In this document: positions 39,301 to 52,900 of the stretch, one piece after another
Layout of the letters: every line of letters begins with the position of its first letter
Numbering within the stretch: the stretch's first letter is position 1
Origin: Pteria penguin
Lineage: Eukaryota; Mollusca; Bivalvia; Pterioida; Pteriidae
Direction of reading: 5' to 3'
Length of the DNA stretch: 64,000 bases
Assembly (NCBI GenBank): GCA_035048485.1
Contig: CM068580.1
Location: forward strand, 42,211,585-42,275,584
Position numbers and translations under genes: made by a program
Notes under the pieces: generated by a model
What the model was told of the DNA's origin: nothing
The model's input: the letters and a program-made list of their open reading frames with translations, nothing else
Database searches by the model: none

Positions 39301-40562
39301 GCTATAATAATCATCTCCGCCATGTAACGTGTTGATACAATGACCATCTCCGTCATGTAACGTGTTGATACAATGACCATCTCCACCATGTAACGTGTTG
39401 ATACAATGCCCATCTCCGCCATGTAACGTGTTGATACAATGCCCATCTCCGCCATGTAACGTGTTGATGCAATGACCATCTCCGTCATGTAACGTGTTGA
39501 TACAATAACCATCTCCGTCATGTAACGTGTTGATACAATGACCATTTCCGTCATGTAACGTGTTGATACAATGACCATTTCCGTCATGTAACGTGTTGAT
39601 ATAATGACCATCTCCGTCATGTAACGTGTTGATACAATAACCATCTCCGTCATGTAACGTGTTGATACAATGCACATTTCCTTCATGTAACGTGTTGATA
39701 CAATGACCATCTCCGTCATGTAACGTGTTGATACAATCACTATCTCCGTTATGAAACGTGTTGATACAATGATCATCTTCGCCATGTAACGTGTTGATAC
39801 AATGCACATCTCCGTCATGTAACGTGTTGATACAATGACCATCTCCGTCATGTAACGTGTTGATACACTGACCATCTCCGCCATGTAACGTGTTGATACA
39901 ATGACCATTTCCGTCATGTAACGTGTTGATACAATGACCATTTCCGTCATGTAACGTGTTTATATAATGACCATTTCCGTCATGTAACCTGTTGATACAA
40001 TGACCATCTCCGTCATGTAACGTGTTGATACGATGACCATCTCCGTCATGTAACGTGTTGATGTAATAACCATCTCCGTCATGTAACGTCTTGCTATAAT
40101 AATCATCTCCGTCATGTAACGTGTTGATGTAATGACCATCTCCGCCATGTAACGTCTTGCTATAGTAACCATCTCTGTCATGTAACGTGTTGATGTAATG
40201 ACCATCTCCGCCATGTAACGTCTTGCTATAGTAACCATCTCTGTCATGTAACGTGTTGATGTAATGACCATCTCCGCCATGTAACGTCTTGCTATAGTAA
40301 CCATCTCCGTCATGTACCGTGTTGATGTAATGACCATCTCCGCCATGTAACGTCTTGCTCTTATAACCATCTCCGTCATGGAACGTGTTGATGTAATGAC
40401 CATCTCCGCCATGTAACGTTTAGCTATAATAACCATCTCCGTCATGTAACGTGTTGATATAATGACCATCTCCGTCATGTAACGTCTTGCTATATTAATC
40501 ATCTACGTCATGTAACGTGAAAACACAGTGACCATCTCCGCCATGTAGAGTCTTGATAGGGT
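36358..40562 (-). repeat. 33-bp minisatellite array, about 127 units, open in two frames
   Basis: On the plus strand the unit is CCATCTCCGTCATGTAACGT plus GTTGATACAATGA. A 36-bp variant (GTAGTAACG, +3 bases) occurs at 36642, 37008 and 38628, marking offsets of 366 and 1620 bp; the block 36.36-36.78 kb recurs at 38.35-38.77 kb with offset 1986. No indel that is not a multiple of three was found from 36358 to about 40500, so on the minus strand one frame (CINTLHDGDGH per unit) stays open from about 40419 to the stop at 36175, running 61 codons into unique sequence. A second frame (MTEMVIVSTRY) is broken by single stops. The first ATG-less frame has only a GTG at 39807 as a start. I treat it as a non-coding minisatellite. 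Confidence 0.93.
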
Positions 40563-41309
40563 AAAATAAAATGCTGTATACTATTCTAAAATAGAATATA
40601 TTATTGTGGGAACGTATGTGTAAATTCGAAGGCTACGGATGGAACCAATTAAGTCTTATATGGTAATATTATTATAGCATCAAACACCTCACAAGAATAG
40701 TCTTATAAATGTTTGACTGTAAAGGGAGCAAGTTGAAATGACAGACCCAATTATAAGCTTGATTCGATGGTCGACATCAGATAGGTTGGATGCAACCCTT
40801 GATCTTCTGTGACATTTGTAACAAAGTTGCTCTTGTGTTGGACCTAGAGCTGCAGTATTCAACCACCTTGTGATAAAAAGGAAAAATAATATTTCACATG
40901 ACACTATTTTTATGCGAATTTAAAACAATTACAAGTGACAGTTCTATCTATAAAGGCAATAAAAAGAGCATATCCATGACAAGGGAAAAAAAGAAATAAA
41001 AAGAGAAAAAACACCTGAAGATTTAGTCATTCATTCAAGCTAAAATGAAATCTATCATCCTATTTGAACTACTACATACAGTAGTCGAATACTTGACCCC
41101 TCTGATACGGTATTTGTTCTCTGTTTCCCAAGTCATGTGGCTGGAGTCGGCCAGATGACACTGAATGCGCCCAAGGTCAGATACTTTATTCCTTTTCACC
41201 GATTTAAATTGATCCATTATGCAACTTTGTCTGTCTTTGAGGAGGGTACATCATTGAATTCCTTCTCTGTTTAGGGACGATACGTTTTGTAAATACAATC
41301 TTGCGGACA
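40563..41309. other. Spacer between the 33-bp and 58-bp arrays
   Basis: AT-rich unique sequence. Two short minus-strand frames have no recognisable motif. Confidence 0.5.
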
Positions 41310-44300
41310 TGTTACTTTACATTGTAAAGATCACTGATACAGTGAGGGGCCTTAACGTGACGTGATATGTTACCATACATTGTAAAGATAACTGATACAG
41401 TGAAGGGCCTCAACGTGACGTAACATGTTACCATACATTGTAAAGATCACTGATACAGTGAGGTGTCTCAACGTAACGTAATATGTTACCATACACTGTA
41501 AAGATCACTGATACAGTGAAGGGCCTTAACGTGACGTAACATGTTACCATACATTGTAAAGATCACTGATACAGTGAGGGGCCTCAACGTGACGTAATAT
41601 GTTACCATACATTGTAAAGATAACTGATACAGTGAAGGGCCTCAACGTGACGTAACATGTTACCATACATTGTAAAGATCACTGATACAGTGAGGTGCCT
41701 CAACGTGACGTAATATGTTACCATACATTGTAAAGATAACTGATACAGTGAAGGGCCTCAACGTGACGTAACATGTTACCATACATTGTAAAGATCACTG
41801 ATACAGTGAGGTGCCTCAACGTGACGTAACATGTTACCATACATTGTAAAGATCACTGATACAGTGAGGTGCCTCAACGTGACGTAATATGTTACCATAC
41901 ATTGTAAAGATAACTGATACAGTGAAGGGCCTCAACGTGACGTAACATGTTACCATACATTGTAAAGATCACTGATACAGTGAGGTGCCTCAACGTGACA
42001 TAATATGTTACCATACATTGTAAAGATCACTGATACAGTGAAGGGCCTTAACGTGACGTAACATGTTACCATACATTGTAAAGATCACTGATACAGTGAG
42101 GGGCCTCAACGTGACGTAATATGTTACCATACATTGTAAAGATAACTGATACAGTGAAGGGCCTCAACGTGACGTAACATGTTACCATACATTGTAAAGA
42201 TCACTGATACAGTGAGGTGCCTCAACGTGACGTAATATGTTACCATACATTGTAAAGATAACTGATACAGTGAAGGGCCTCAACGTGACGTAACATGTTA
42301 CCATACATTGTAAAGATCACTGATACAGTGAGGTGCCTCAACGTGACATAATATGTTACCATACATTGTAAAGATCACTGATACAGTGAGGGGCCTTAAC
42401 GTGACGTAATATGTTACCATACATTGTAAAGATCACTGATACAGTGAGGTGCCTCAACGTGACGTAATATGTTACCATACATTGTAAAGATCACTGATAC
42501 AGTGAGGGGCCTTAACGTGACGTAATATGTTACCATACATTGTAAAGATCACTGATACAGTGAGGGGCCTCAACGTGATGTAATATGTTACCATACATTG
42601 TAAAGATCACTGATACAGTGAGGGGCCTTAATGTGACGTAATATGTTACCATACATTGTAAAGATCACTGATACAGTGAGGGGCCTCAACGTGACGTAAT
42701 ATGTTACCATACATTGTAAAGATCACTGATACAGTGAGGGGCCTTAACGTGACGTAATATGTTACCATACATTGTAAAGATCACTGATACAGTGAGGTGC
42801 CTCAACGTGACGTAATATGTTACCATACATTGTAAAGATCACTGATACAGTGAGGGGCCTCAACGTGACGTAATATGTTACCATACATTGTAAAGATCAC
42901 TGATACAGTGAGGGGCCTCAACGTGACGTAATATGTTACCATACATTGTAAAGATCACTGATACAGTGAGGGGCCTCAACGTGACGTAATATGTTACCAT
43001 ACATTGTAAAGATCACTGATACAGTGAGGGGCCTTAATGTGACGTAATATGCTACCATACATTGTAGGGATCACTGATACAGTGAGGGGCCTCAACGTGA
43101 CGTAATATGTTACCATACATTGTAAAGATCACTGATACAGTTAGGGGCTTTAACGTGACGTAATATGTTACCATACATTGTAAAGATCACTGATACAGTG
43201 AGGGGCCTTAACGTGACGTAATATGTTACCATACATTGTAAAGATCACTGATACAGTGAGGGGCCTTAACGTAACGTAATATGTTACCATACATTGTAAA
43301 GATCACTGATACAGTGAGGTGCCTCAACGTGACGTAATATGTTACCATACATTGTAAAGATAACTGATACAGTGAAGGGCCTCAACGTGACGTAACATGT
43401 TACCATACATTGTAAAGATCACTGATACAGTGAGGTGCCTCAACGTGACGTAATATGTTACCATACATTGTAAAGATCACTGATACAGTGAGGGGCCTCA
43501 ACGTGACGTAATATGTTACCATACATTGTAAAGATCACTGATACAGTGAGGTGCCTCAACGTGACGTAATATGTTACCATACATTGTAAAGATCACTGAT
43601 ACAGTGAGGGGCCTTAACGTGACGTAATATGTTACCATACATTGTAAAGATCACTGATACAGTGAGGGGCCTCAACGTGACGTAATATGTTACCATACAT
43701 TGTAAAGATCACTGATACAGTGAGGGGCCTTAATGTGACGTAATATGTTACCATACATTGTAAAGATCACTGATACAGTGAGGGGCCTCAACGTGACGTA
43801 ATATGTTACCATACATTGTAAAGATCACTGATACAGTGAGGGGCCTTAACGTGATGTAATATGTTACCATACATTGTAAAGATCACTGATACAGTGAGGG
43901 GCCTTAACGTGACGTAATATGTTACCATACATTGTAAAGATCACTGATACAGTGAGGGGCCTCAACGTGACGTAATATGTTACCATACATTGTAAAGATC
44001 ACTGATACAGTGAGGGACCTTAATGTGACGTAATATGTTACCATACTACATTGTAAAGATTACTGATACAGTGAGGGGCCTCAATGTGACGTAATATTTT
44101 ACCATACATTGTAAAGATCACTGATACAGTGAGGGGCCTTAACATGACGTAATATGTTACCATACATTGTAAAGATCACTGATGCAGTGAGGGGCCTTAA
44201 CGTGACGTAACATGTTACCATACATTGTAAAGATCACTGATACAGTGAGGGGCCTTAACGTGATGTAATATGTTACCATACATTGTAAAGATAACTGATA

Positions 44301-46771
44301 CAGTGAGGGGCCTCAACGTGACGTAATATGTTACCATACATTTTTAAGATCACTGATACAGTGAGGGGCCTTTAACGTGACGTAATATGTTACCATACAT
44401 TGTAAAGATCACTGATACAGTGAGGGGCCTTAACGTGACGTAACATGTTACCATACATTGTAAAGATCACTGATACAGTGAGGGGCCTTAACGTGACGTA
44501 ATATGTTACCATACATTGTAAAGATCACTGATACAGTGAAGGGCCTTAACGTGACGTAATATGTTACCATACATTGTAAAGATCACTGATACAGTGAAGG
44601 GCCTTAACGTGACGTAATATGTTACCATACATTGTAAAGATCACTGATACAGTGAGGGGCCTTAACGTGACGTAATATGTTACCATACATTGTAAAGATC
44701 ACTGATACAGTGAGGGGCCTTAACGTGACGTAATATGTTACCATACATTGTAAAGATCACTGATACAGTGAAGGGCCTTAACGTGACGTAATATGTTACC
44801 ATACATTGTAAAGATCACTGATACAGTGAGGGGCCTTAACGTGACGTAATATGTTACCATACATTGTAAAGATCACTGATACAGTGAGGGGCCTTAACGT
44901 GACGTAATATGTAACCATACATTGTAAAGATCACTGATACAGTGAGGGGCCTCAACGTGACGTAATATGTTACCATACATGGTAAAGATCACTGATACAG
45001 TGAGGGGCCTTAACGTGACGTAATATGTTACCATACTACATTGTAAAGATTACTGATACAGTGAGGGGCCTCAACCTGACGTAATATGTTACCATACATT
45101 GTAAAGATCACTGATACAGTGAGGGGCCTTAACGTAACGTAATATGTTACCATACATTGTAAAGATCACTGATACAGTGAGGGGCCTCAACCTGACGTAA
45201 CATGTTACCATACATTGTAAAGATCATTGATACAGTGAGGGGCCTTAACGTGACGTAACATGTTACCATACGTTGTAGAGATCACTGATACAGTGAGGGG
45301 CCTTAACGTGACGTAATATGTTACCATACATTGTAAAGATAACTGATACAGTGAGGGCCTTAACGTGACGTAATATGTTACCATACATTGTAAAGATCAC
45401 TGATACAGTGAGGGGCCTTAACGTGACGTAATATGTTACCATACATTGTAAAGATCACTGATACAGTGAGGGGCCTTAACGTGACGTAATATGTTACCAT
45501 ACATTGTAAAGATCACTGACACAGTGAGGGGCTTTAACGTGACGTAATATGTTACCATACATAGTAAAGATCACTGATACAGTGAGGTGCCTTAATGTGA
45601 CGTTATATGTTACCATACATTGTAAAGATCACCGATACAGTGAGGGGCCTTAACGTGACGTAAAATGTTACCATACATGATAAAGATCACTGATACAGTG
45701 AGGGGCCTTAACGTGACGTAATATGTTACCATACTACATTGTAAAGATTACTGATACAGTGAGGGGCCTCAACTTGACGTAATATGTTACCATACATTGT
45801 AAAGATCACTGATACAATGAGGGGCCTTAACGTGACGTAATATGTTACCATACATTGTAAAGATCACTGATACAGTGAGGGGCCTTAACGTGACGTAATA
45901 TGTAACCATACATTGTAAAGATCACTGATACAGTGAGGGGCCTCAACGTGACGTAATATGTTACCATACATTGTAAAGATCACTGATACAGTGAAGGGCC
46001 TTAACCTGACGTAACATGTTACCATACAATGTAAAGATCACTGATACAGTGAGGGGCCATAACCTGACGTAATATGTTACCATACATTGTAAAGATCACT
46101 GATACAGTGAGGGGCCTTAACGTGACGTAATATCTTACCATACATTGTAAAGATCACTGATACAGTGAGGGGCCTTAACGTGACGTAATATGTTACCATA
46201 CATGGTAAAGATCACTGATACAGTGAGGGGCCTTAACGTGACGTAATATGTTACCATACTACATTGTAAAGATTACTGATACAGTGAGGGGCCTCAACGT
46301 GACGTAATATGTTACCATACATGGTAAAGATCACTGATACAGTGAGGGGCCTTAACGTAACGTAATATGTTACCATACATTGTAAAGATCACTGATACAG
46401 TGAGGGGCCTCAACGTGACGTAACATGTTACCATACATTGTAAAGATCATTGATACAGTGAGGGGCCTTAACGTGACGTAACATGTTACCATACATTGTA
46501 AAGATCACTGATACAGTGAGGGGCCTTAACGTGACGTAATATGTTACCATACATTGTAAAGATAACTGATACAGTGAGGGCCTTAACGTGACGTAATATG
46601 TTACCATACATTGTAAAGATCACTGATACAGTGAGGGGCCTTAACGTGACGTAATATGTTACCATACATTGTAAAGATCATTGATACAGTGAGGGGCTTT
46701 AACGTGACGTAATATGTTACCATACATAGTAAAGATCACTGATACAGTGAGGTGCCTTAATGTGACGTAAT
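41310..46771 (+). repeat. 58-bp satellite array, about 94 units, with higher-order structure
   Basis: The 58-bp unit contains GATCACTGATACAGTGAGGG, GCCTTAACGTGACGTAATAT and GTTACCATACATTGTAAA. Nearly every unit carries TGACGTAA. Variant GATAACTG units at 41387, 41619 and 41735 recur at 41909, 42141 and 42257, a nine-unit (522-bp) higher-order repeat. Near the right end, marker changes (an inserted CTA, ATCATTGA, and a one-base deletion GTGAGGGCCT) recur with offset 1223 bp (45031/46254, 45223/46446, 45351/46574). Single-base and 3-base indels occur, so no frame is kept. The array stops about 50 bp before the poly(A) signal of lyase copy 2. Confidence 0.97.
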
Positions 46772-46821
46772 AACATATCAACAAAGACATATATTTATAT
46801 ATAAGGTCTGCATACATGTAC

Positions 46822-46827
46822 TTTATT
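46822..46827 (-). terminator. Poly(A) signal of lyase copy 2
   Basis: AATAAA on the minus strand, about 85 bases after the stop codon at 46913 and about 50 bases from the 58-bp array. Confidence 0.6.
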
Positions 46828-46912
46828 TGAAACTCTTCATTAACATATGATTCTATCAAGGTTATATTCATTTCCATTTTGTTAATATGGATTCCAGTCA
46901 TATTAATGTCTG

Positions 46913-49900
46913 TTATTGAAATACTCCTAATTCCTTCAAATCTTTTTCCAGACTGGCCTTTCTCTCATTTGACAAGCTTTTGAGTGGCAGTCGCACAGGT
47001 CCGCAGTCAATTCCAGAACTGATGTTAAAAATGGCCTTCGCAACATCTATTCCACCACCTTTACAGTTAAAGAACAGTCAAATAAAAATCTGTATGTAAG
47101 TATTTATAAACAAAATACAAACTCCAGCGAATGCATTCGATAAGAAAAATGAAAATTAACGTGCTATTTTGTGCTGTGGTTGTGTATACATGTATTTTAA
47201 TGACTTAGGACTGAGTGTAAGAAAAGTACGTTCAATTTTACTCTTAAAGGTTATAAAAAAAACAAAAACTGGTAAACGTACCATACTTCTGTCTAATAGA
47301 GTTCACAGTCTGAACTTTTTCCTGTAAAATAAAAAGAAAATCAAATTATTCCATGACTATCAGAATTCAAGTCAGAATTGTTTGTTTCTCATCACTATCA
47401 TGTCAGTAAAACCGATTTTAAACTACATTGATGAGTCTTATTTATTTTGAAAATTATGAAAATGTTCACTCGATTGTTCAATTGACGTATCATCGATCAT
47501 CAAATGCCTTACATCGCACCATTTGGTGCACTTTTTCAGTATGATGTCATAAATAAATGGCCTGTCAAACATGAATTTAACTGTGACGTCACAATAAAAT
47601 TAGGCAATAGTCGTGGTTAACCTTGGATCAAGCGATCCCTCAATTACAAGACAACAGACAAATGAAACGTTCTGCATGGTGCTCTTGTGAATTGAAAATT
47701 CTGCTTGATTACTCTTTTTTGAAGAGTGAGTAACCCATGTGTTTTACCATATTTGTGTAATCAATAATCTAAGCATTTTACCATATTTGTACAGTCAGAA
47801 ATCCAAGTGTTTTACAATATTTGTATAATTCGTATTCCAAGTGTTTAATGATATTTTGCATAGTCGCATTTTGCATAGTCGTTAATCCAAGTGTTTTACC
47901 ATATTTGTGTAATAAGAAATCCAAGTGTTTAACAATACATTGTATATTCAGAAATCTAGCATTGACATTGGTCATAAACATGATACACACTTCATTATCG
48001 ATATATCCTATTTAGTATTAATACATCATAATACAAACCAAACATAGCAATCGTTCTTATTAATAAGATACTTACTTGTACTGATCTGGCCCCCTCTAGA
48101 TCTCCCTTATCAAATGCAGTCTTCAGCTTGTGATATAACTTGCCCATGTATGGTGCTGTCACAGGAATGTCTATACCCAGACTAAGACAGGCAAGGAATT
48201 GCTGGAGGAAGATAAATACACACAATGAATATATGAGATATAGATAAAGTTTGAAAGAAAAAGAACTATTTCATAACATAATTTCCCAGTTTTAGTATTT
48301 CCTATGATATAGTTCACTGGTATGCCCATTGCGTATTGGTGACCTCAAGCGCCTTGCCTTCTATGGTGTTGATCAACCCGACAAATTTTCGTGGAACGTC
48401 AGTAACAAATCTAACAAGCAAATTCAGAGAATTGTGGTCCCTCGCTTTGAGGGTTCTATCAGTAAGGGTGAGTTGATTTGTGACATACAGTCATGGTTGT
48501 GCATGCAGACACACATGCCAAATATGAAGGCCCTACATCTTACGGTTTAAAGTTACATTGAAGTAGGTCAAATGTTAGGGTCAAGGTCACATGATAGAAA
48601 TTTTGGTACCAACGGAAAGGTATTGCAATTAGGGATACACATGCTGAAAAATGAAGGCCCTACGTCTTACAGTTAAAAAGTCATGACCAAGGTTAAAGTT
48701 TTTGTGACAGACGGACAGACGGACCGACGGACAGACAGACGAATGAGATTTAATGTCCCCACGCTTTCGCTAAATGCGGGAGAAAAGAACTTTTATATTG
48801 TCCATGGTCAACATCAAAGGCATGCAGGATAAACAGATAGCAAACATAAGTAGATAGTTTCGTTTTATTCAGCCTCAAAATTACCATTGCCCTCCAAAAT
48901 AACGCTACTGATCTGACCGTCCACAAGAATTTGGAAGGCAATCACGTGACCAGATTCTAGCAATGCTATTGGATCAAACTAGTTCGATGCAAAATAAATG
49001 TTTCTTGATCGTAGACTTCTCATCATTATTAATCTGACCTATCGGCCTCCTCCGACGAGGAGACTGGTGCGACGACGCCAGTCTAAATAATACAAAATCA
49101 TTGTCGGAAGTAGCTGATATGACAAGTCGAACTATAACACTATGAATACCATAATTTGTTTTCTCTACACATATGACATATTACTAACTTACATTGTCCG
49201 TACCCATCAGCACTTGGAACTTCTTGTCCACCTTCATACAGTTATATGCATTTGGTAATTCTCTGGATGAATGTTTCAAACCACAGAGATTGGGAATTCT
49301 GTCTTTAGCCAATCTCAGAAATTTTTCCGCATTTACTTGAAAAAAAGTATGACACGTAATTTTAAGTTTATTATTGTCTAAAATAATTTTGTACGTCATC
49401 ATCCACAATTTGACCTCATTGACTGTTCTACAATTCAAAAAACTTTTTTCAATTTTTATCGTCCTTTACTTGATTTTTTAATCCACTTACAGTATACTCC
49501 TGTGACAAAATTTATGCAATAATAATAGAAAGGCAGATTTGGCGCTTCCTTGGCAAGTTGTTCAATGTAATCCACAAGTATTTCTGGAAAGTAAAGAACT
49601 TATAAAAGATCTTGACTACAAAAACACTTGCATACATTTTAATTGAAATTACCTTGTACAACTTAATGAAATTAAACCTTCTACATGTATTTCATTTCTA
49701 TTTCATTTAATTTTACTTTAATTCATGATATTTTTTTCATTTGTTTAGTTATTTTTTATTTATATATTCATTCATTCATTCATTTTTATTCATTGATTCA
49801 TTCCTTCATTCGTTCCAACTGGTTAGAAGTTAACTTAGTACCTTCACTTTCTGGTTTGTAGAATGAAGTGCATAAGGAAGCGATGGCCTCTACACCTATT

Positions 49901-52900
49901 TCCTGTGCATGACGTGCCTTTAAAACGAAGAGAACATTCAAACATTTTTATGATTTTGTTTATTACACCACAGTGCTGTTTTAGTGAATATAGAGACTGT
50001 GTACATGTATAAATTATAATGCAATTTGTGCCTTTGCATGAACACTTCTTTTGCAAAATGCGAAAACAGACCATGAAGGTGTCGTAACAGTAAAACTTGG
50101 AATAGTATTCAACATCCCGAGAAAGACGTCCAGTGCCTAGGAATATCGTTGTATCATATTGTATGATATGCTTCTGAAAATTATTGATCTCCTTTTTTAT
50201 TAAAAACTCTTATGTTTTCCTTATGTAAGATGGGGGCAGGCTTGGTGTGGTGGTTAAGCGCCTGGCTTGCGGCGCCGACGATCCGGGTTCGATTCCCGGT
50301 TTGCGCCACTACGTTTAAGAAGTTTGTTACCTCCTGCATCCATGTCGCGATATAACTGAAAAATTGTTGAAAGCGACGTAAAACACCAATCAACCAACTA
50401 ACAACCAATTCCTATGTAAGATGTTATATCTTGGTCGAAGTCATTTTCAAACTATTGGGCACTACATAAATGCGCATAACATTTTGATTGACTGAACGTT
50501 CAGTTCTATCAGCTCCTTGATGACTTTAATTCTATATGCATCTTATATTTATAAATGTTACTTGTTTTACTCACCAGTTCTTGTGAGTCCCTTAAACAGT
50601 TCGTTCCAACATGCAATATGATCTTGATTCTGTATCAAAATTTAAGAAGCAACATTAACTTACGTTTTACAATCTTCATTCGCTTTTAATCATTCATTTA
50701 TGTATATATTAACAAAAATAAAATGATTCATCAGGGAAGCTTTGACGCAATTCTTACACTTTCCTAATATTTCATCTTCACTGTGTCACAGCTTTGTAAT
50801 GATATCCCTCAAACATACACAAACATTTGCTATTACCGTAAAAAACATGGATTTTGCCATATTTTCATTTATAAAAATGTATTGGTATAATTACAACATT
50901 TTATGGTTTAGTGATTATGTGATGATGTAATATCCGTACAAAATGTATAACCAAGAACATGAGGACAACACCCTTAAACATCCACTTATACAGCATGATC
51001 CTACAGAGTACATCTCCATAACCGGAAGAAAGCGTTAAATTTAACAAACTGTATACTGCAATTAATTCTTCCTGATTGAATCAAAGTATCAAATTAAAAA
51101 CAAATCAAAGGACAAAGGAGCGGACTTGCATGGTATGGTGGTGAAGCGCTTAGCTTCCAGTAAAGGCGGCCTGGGTTCGACTCCCATATTGTGCCAGTGT
51201 CTTTAAGAAGCCGTTTACCTCCTGCATTCTATAGCAGTATTACTGAAAAATTATTGAAAGCCACGAAAAACTATAATTAACCATCCTAATCAAAATGGAC
51301 CAAAATTGTTACAAAAGAATTTACTTATTTTCTATGACCTCATTTGCTCTCTATTTGAGGTTTACATGCAATTTGCTTACTTGCCATCACACGCCTTTTT
51401 CCATGCCTCGGCCGTTCGTTTGCGTTCATCCAGCGTCATAGACATGCCTTCTGCCAAGGTTCCATTAACTATAAAAATCAAAGCAACTTTAGAAGTCAAA
51501 TTCACAGTTAATCTATAATTTTAAAGCAGCATGGTATAGAGGCACAGAAAAGCATCTTTGTATGAATAAATATTTACGGAATTTGAAATTCCCGGGGCCC
51601 GCCGTTCAGATACTTGCACAACTGACGACAAAAAGGTCGTCATAATAGATATAAATACATAGTGTGTTTAATTTGAATAATGCTAACCATACCTGACAAT
51701 ATTTCCGGAAAACTGATTCTCTTTGTATATTGTTTATAAGGTGTTGTTAATCAGCTATATTAAGCATGTGACCATGACCTTTAATTCCTGATCTTGGAAA
51801 ACAATGAGCGTCGTCCTTTAGAATAGTTAAGGAGTATGTGTATCATGTTTGATGGTCATAGCCAAATAATTTTGTATTTATCTTGTATACACCGTGCAGT
51901 TTATCAACAATGTTTGGCGTGTGAACTTGATCTTTGGTCTTGGAAAACAATAGGTATCGTCATCTTATGGTAAATGTACGTGTACCAACTTTGTTAACCA
52001 TCTGCCCTTGACTTTGAACCCCTAAACTTGTAAAATAATAGGGGTCTTCCTCTCAGCTTCAATAGTATGTATAACAAGTCTGGTGGTTTTATGACTCGGT
52101 CTTTTTTTTATTCACAAGGTTTATCAATGTTAAGCATGTGCCATTGACCCTTGAAACCTAACATTAACAAAATTCAAGGCATCGTCCTTTCGGCATCAGT
52201 ATTTTTAGCGTTCGTGCGACTTTAACCTCTGACTCTTGAAACAACAGACGTTCTCCTCTGTCATAAGGAGTAGGAGTTGACGGCCGAATCCCAGTCAGTT
52301 CGGTCTGTATTTTGTTTACAAGTTTTATCAACAATCTTTAGTGTGTGACCTTTACCTTTGACACCTGATCTTTAAAAACAGTAAGTAACGGTTTTGTCTG
52401 TATATTGTTTACAAGCTCAACGGACAGACACACAAACAGAAGCACCACATCATATCATTATACATCATCTACGTCGGTCATATAACATTACACCACATAC
52501 CGTTATACACCGTCTACGTCGGTCATATAACATTACACCACATACCGTTATACATCGTCTACGTCGGTCATATAACATTACACCACATACCGTTATACAC
52601 CGTCTACGTCGGTCATATAACATTACACCACATACCGTTATACATCGTCTACGTCGGTCATATAACATTACACCACATACCGTTATACACCGTCTACGTC
52701 GGTCATATAACATTACACCACATACCGTGATACATCGTCTACGTCGGTCATATAACATTACACCACATACCGTTATACACCGTCTACGTCGGTCATAAAA
52801 CATTACACCACATACCGTTATACATCGTCTACGTCGGTTATATAACATTACACCACATACCGTTATACACCGTCTACGTCGGTCATATAACATTACACCA

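Noticed and set aside
36358..46771. CRISPR-like regular repeat arrays
   Set aside because: Units are head-to-tail without unique spacers and the DNA is eukaryotic; these are minisatellites.
48750..48960. Candidate extra lyase exon on the minus strand
   Set aside because: The frame does not match the family, and the expected segment is fully supplied by 48076-48201.
50245..50310. Possible functional tRNA gene
   Set aside because: Only the B-box arm pairs well; head and body recur in three other copies, so it is a SINE.
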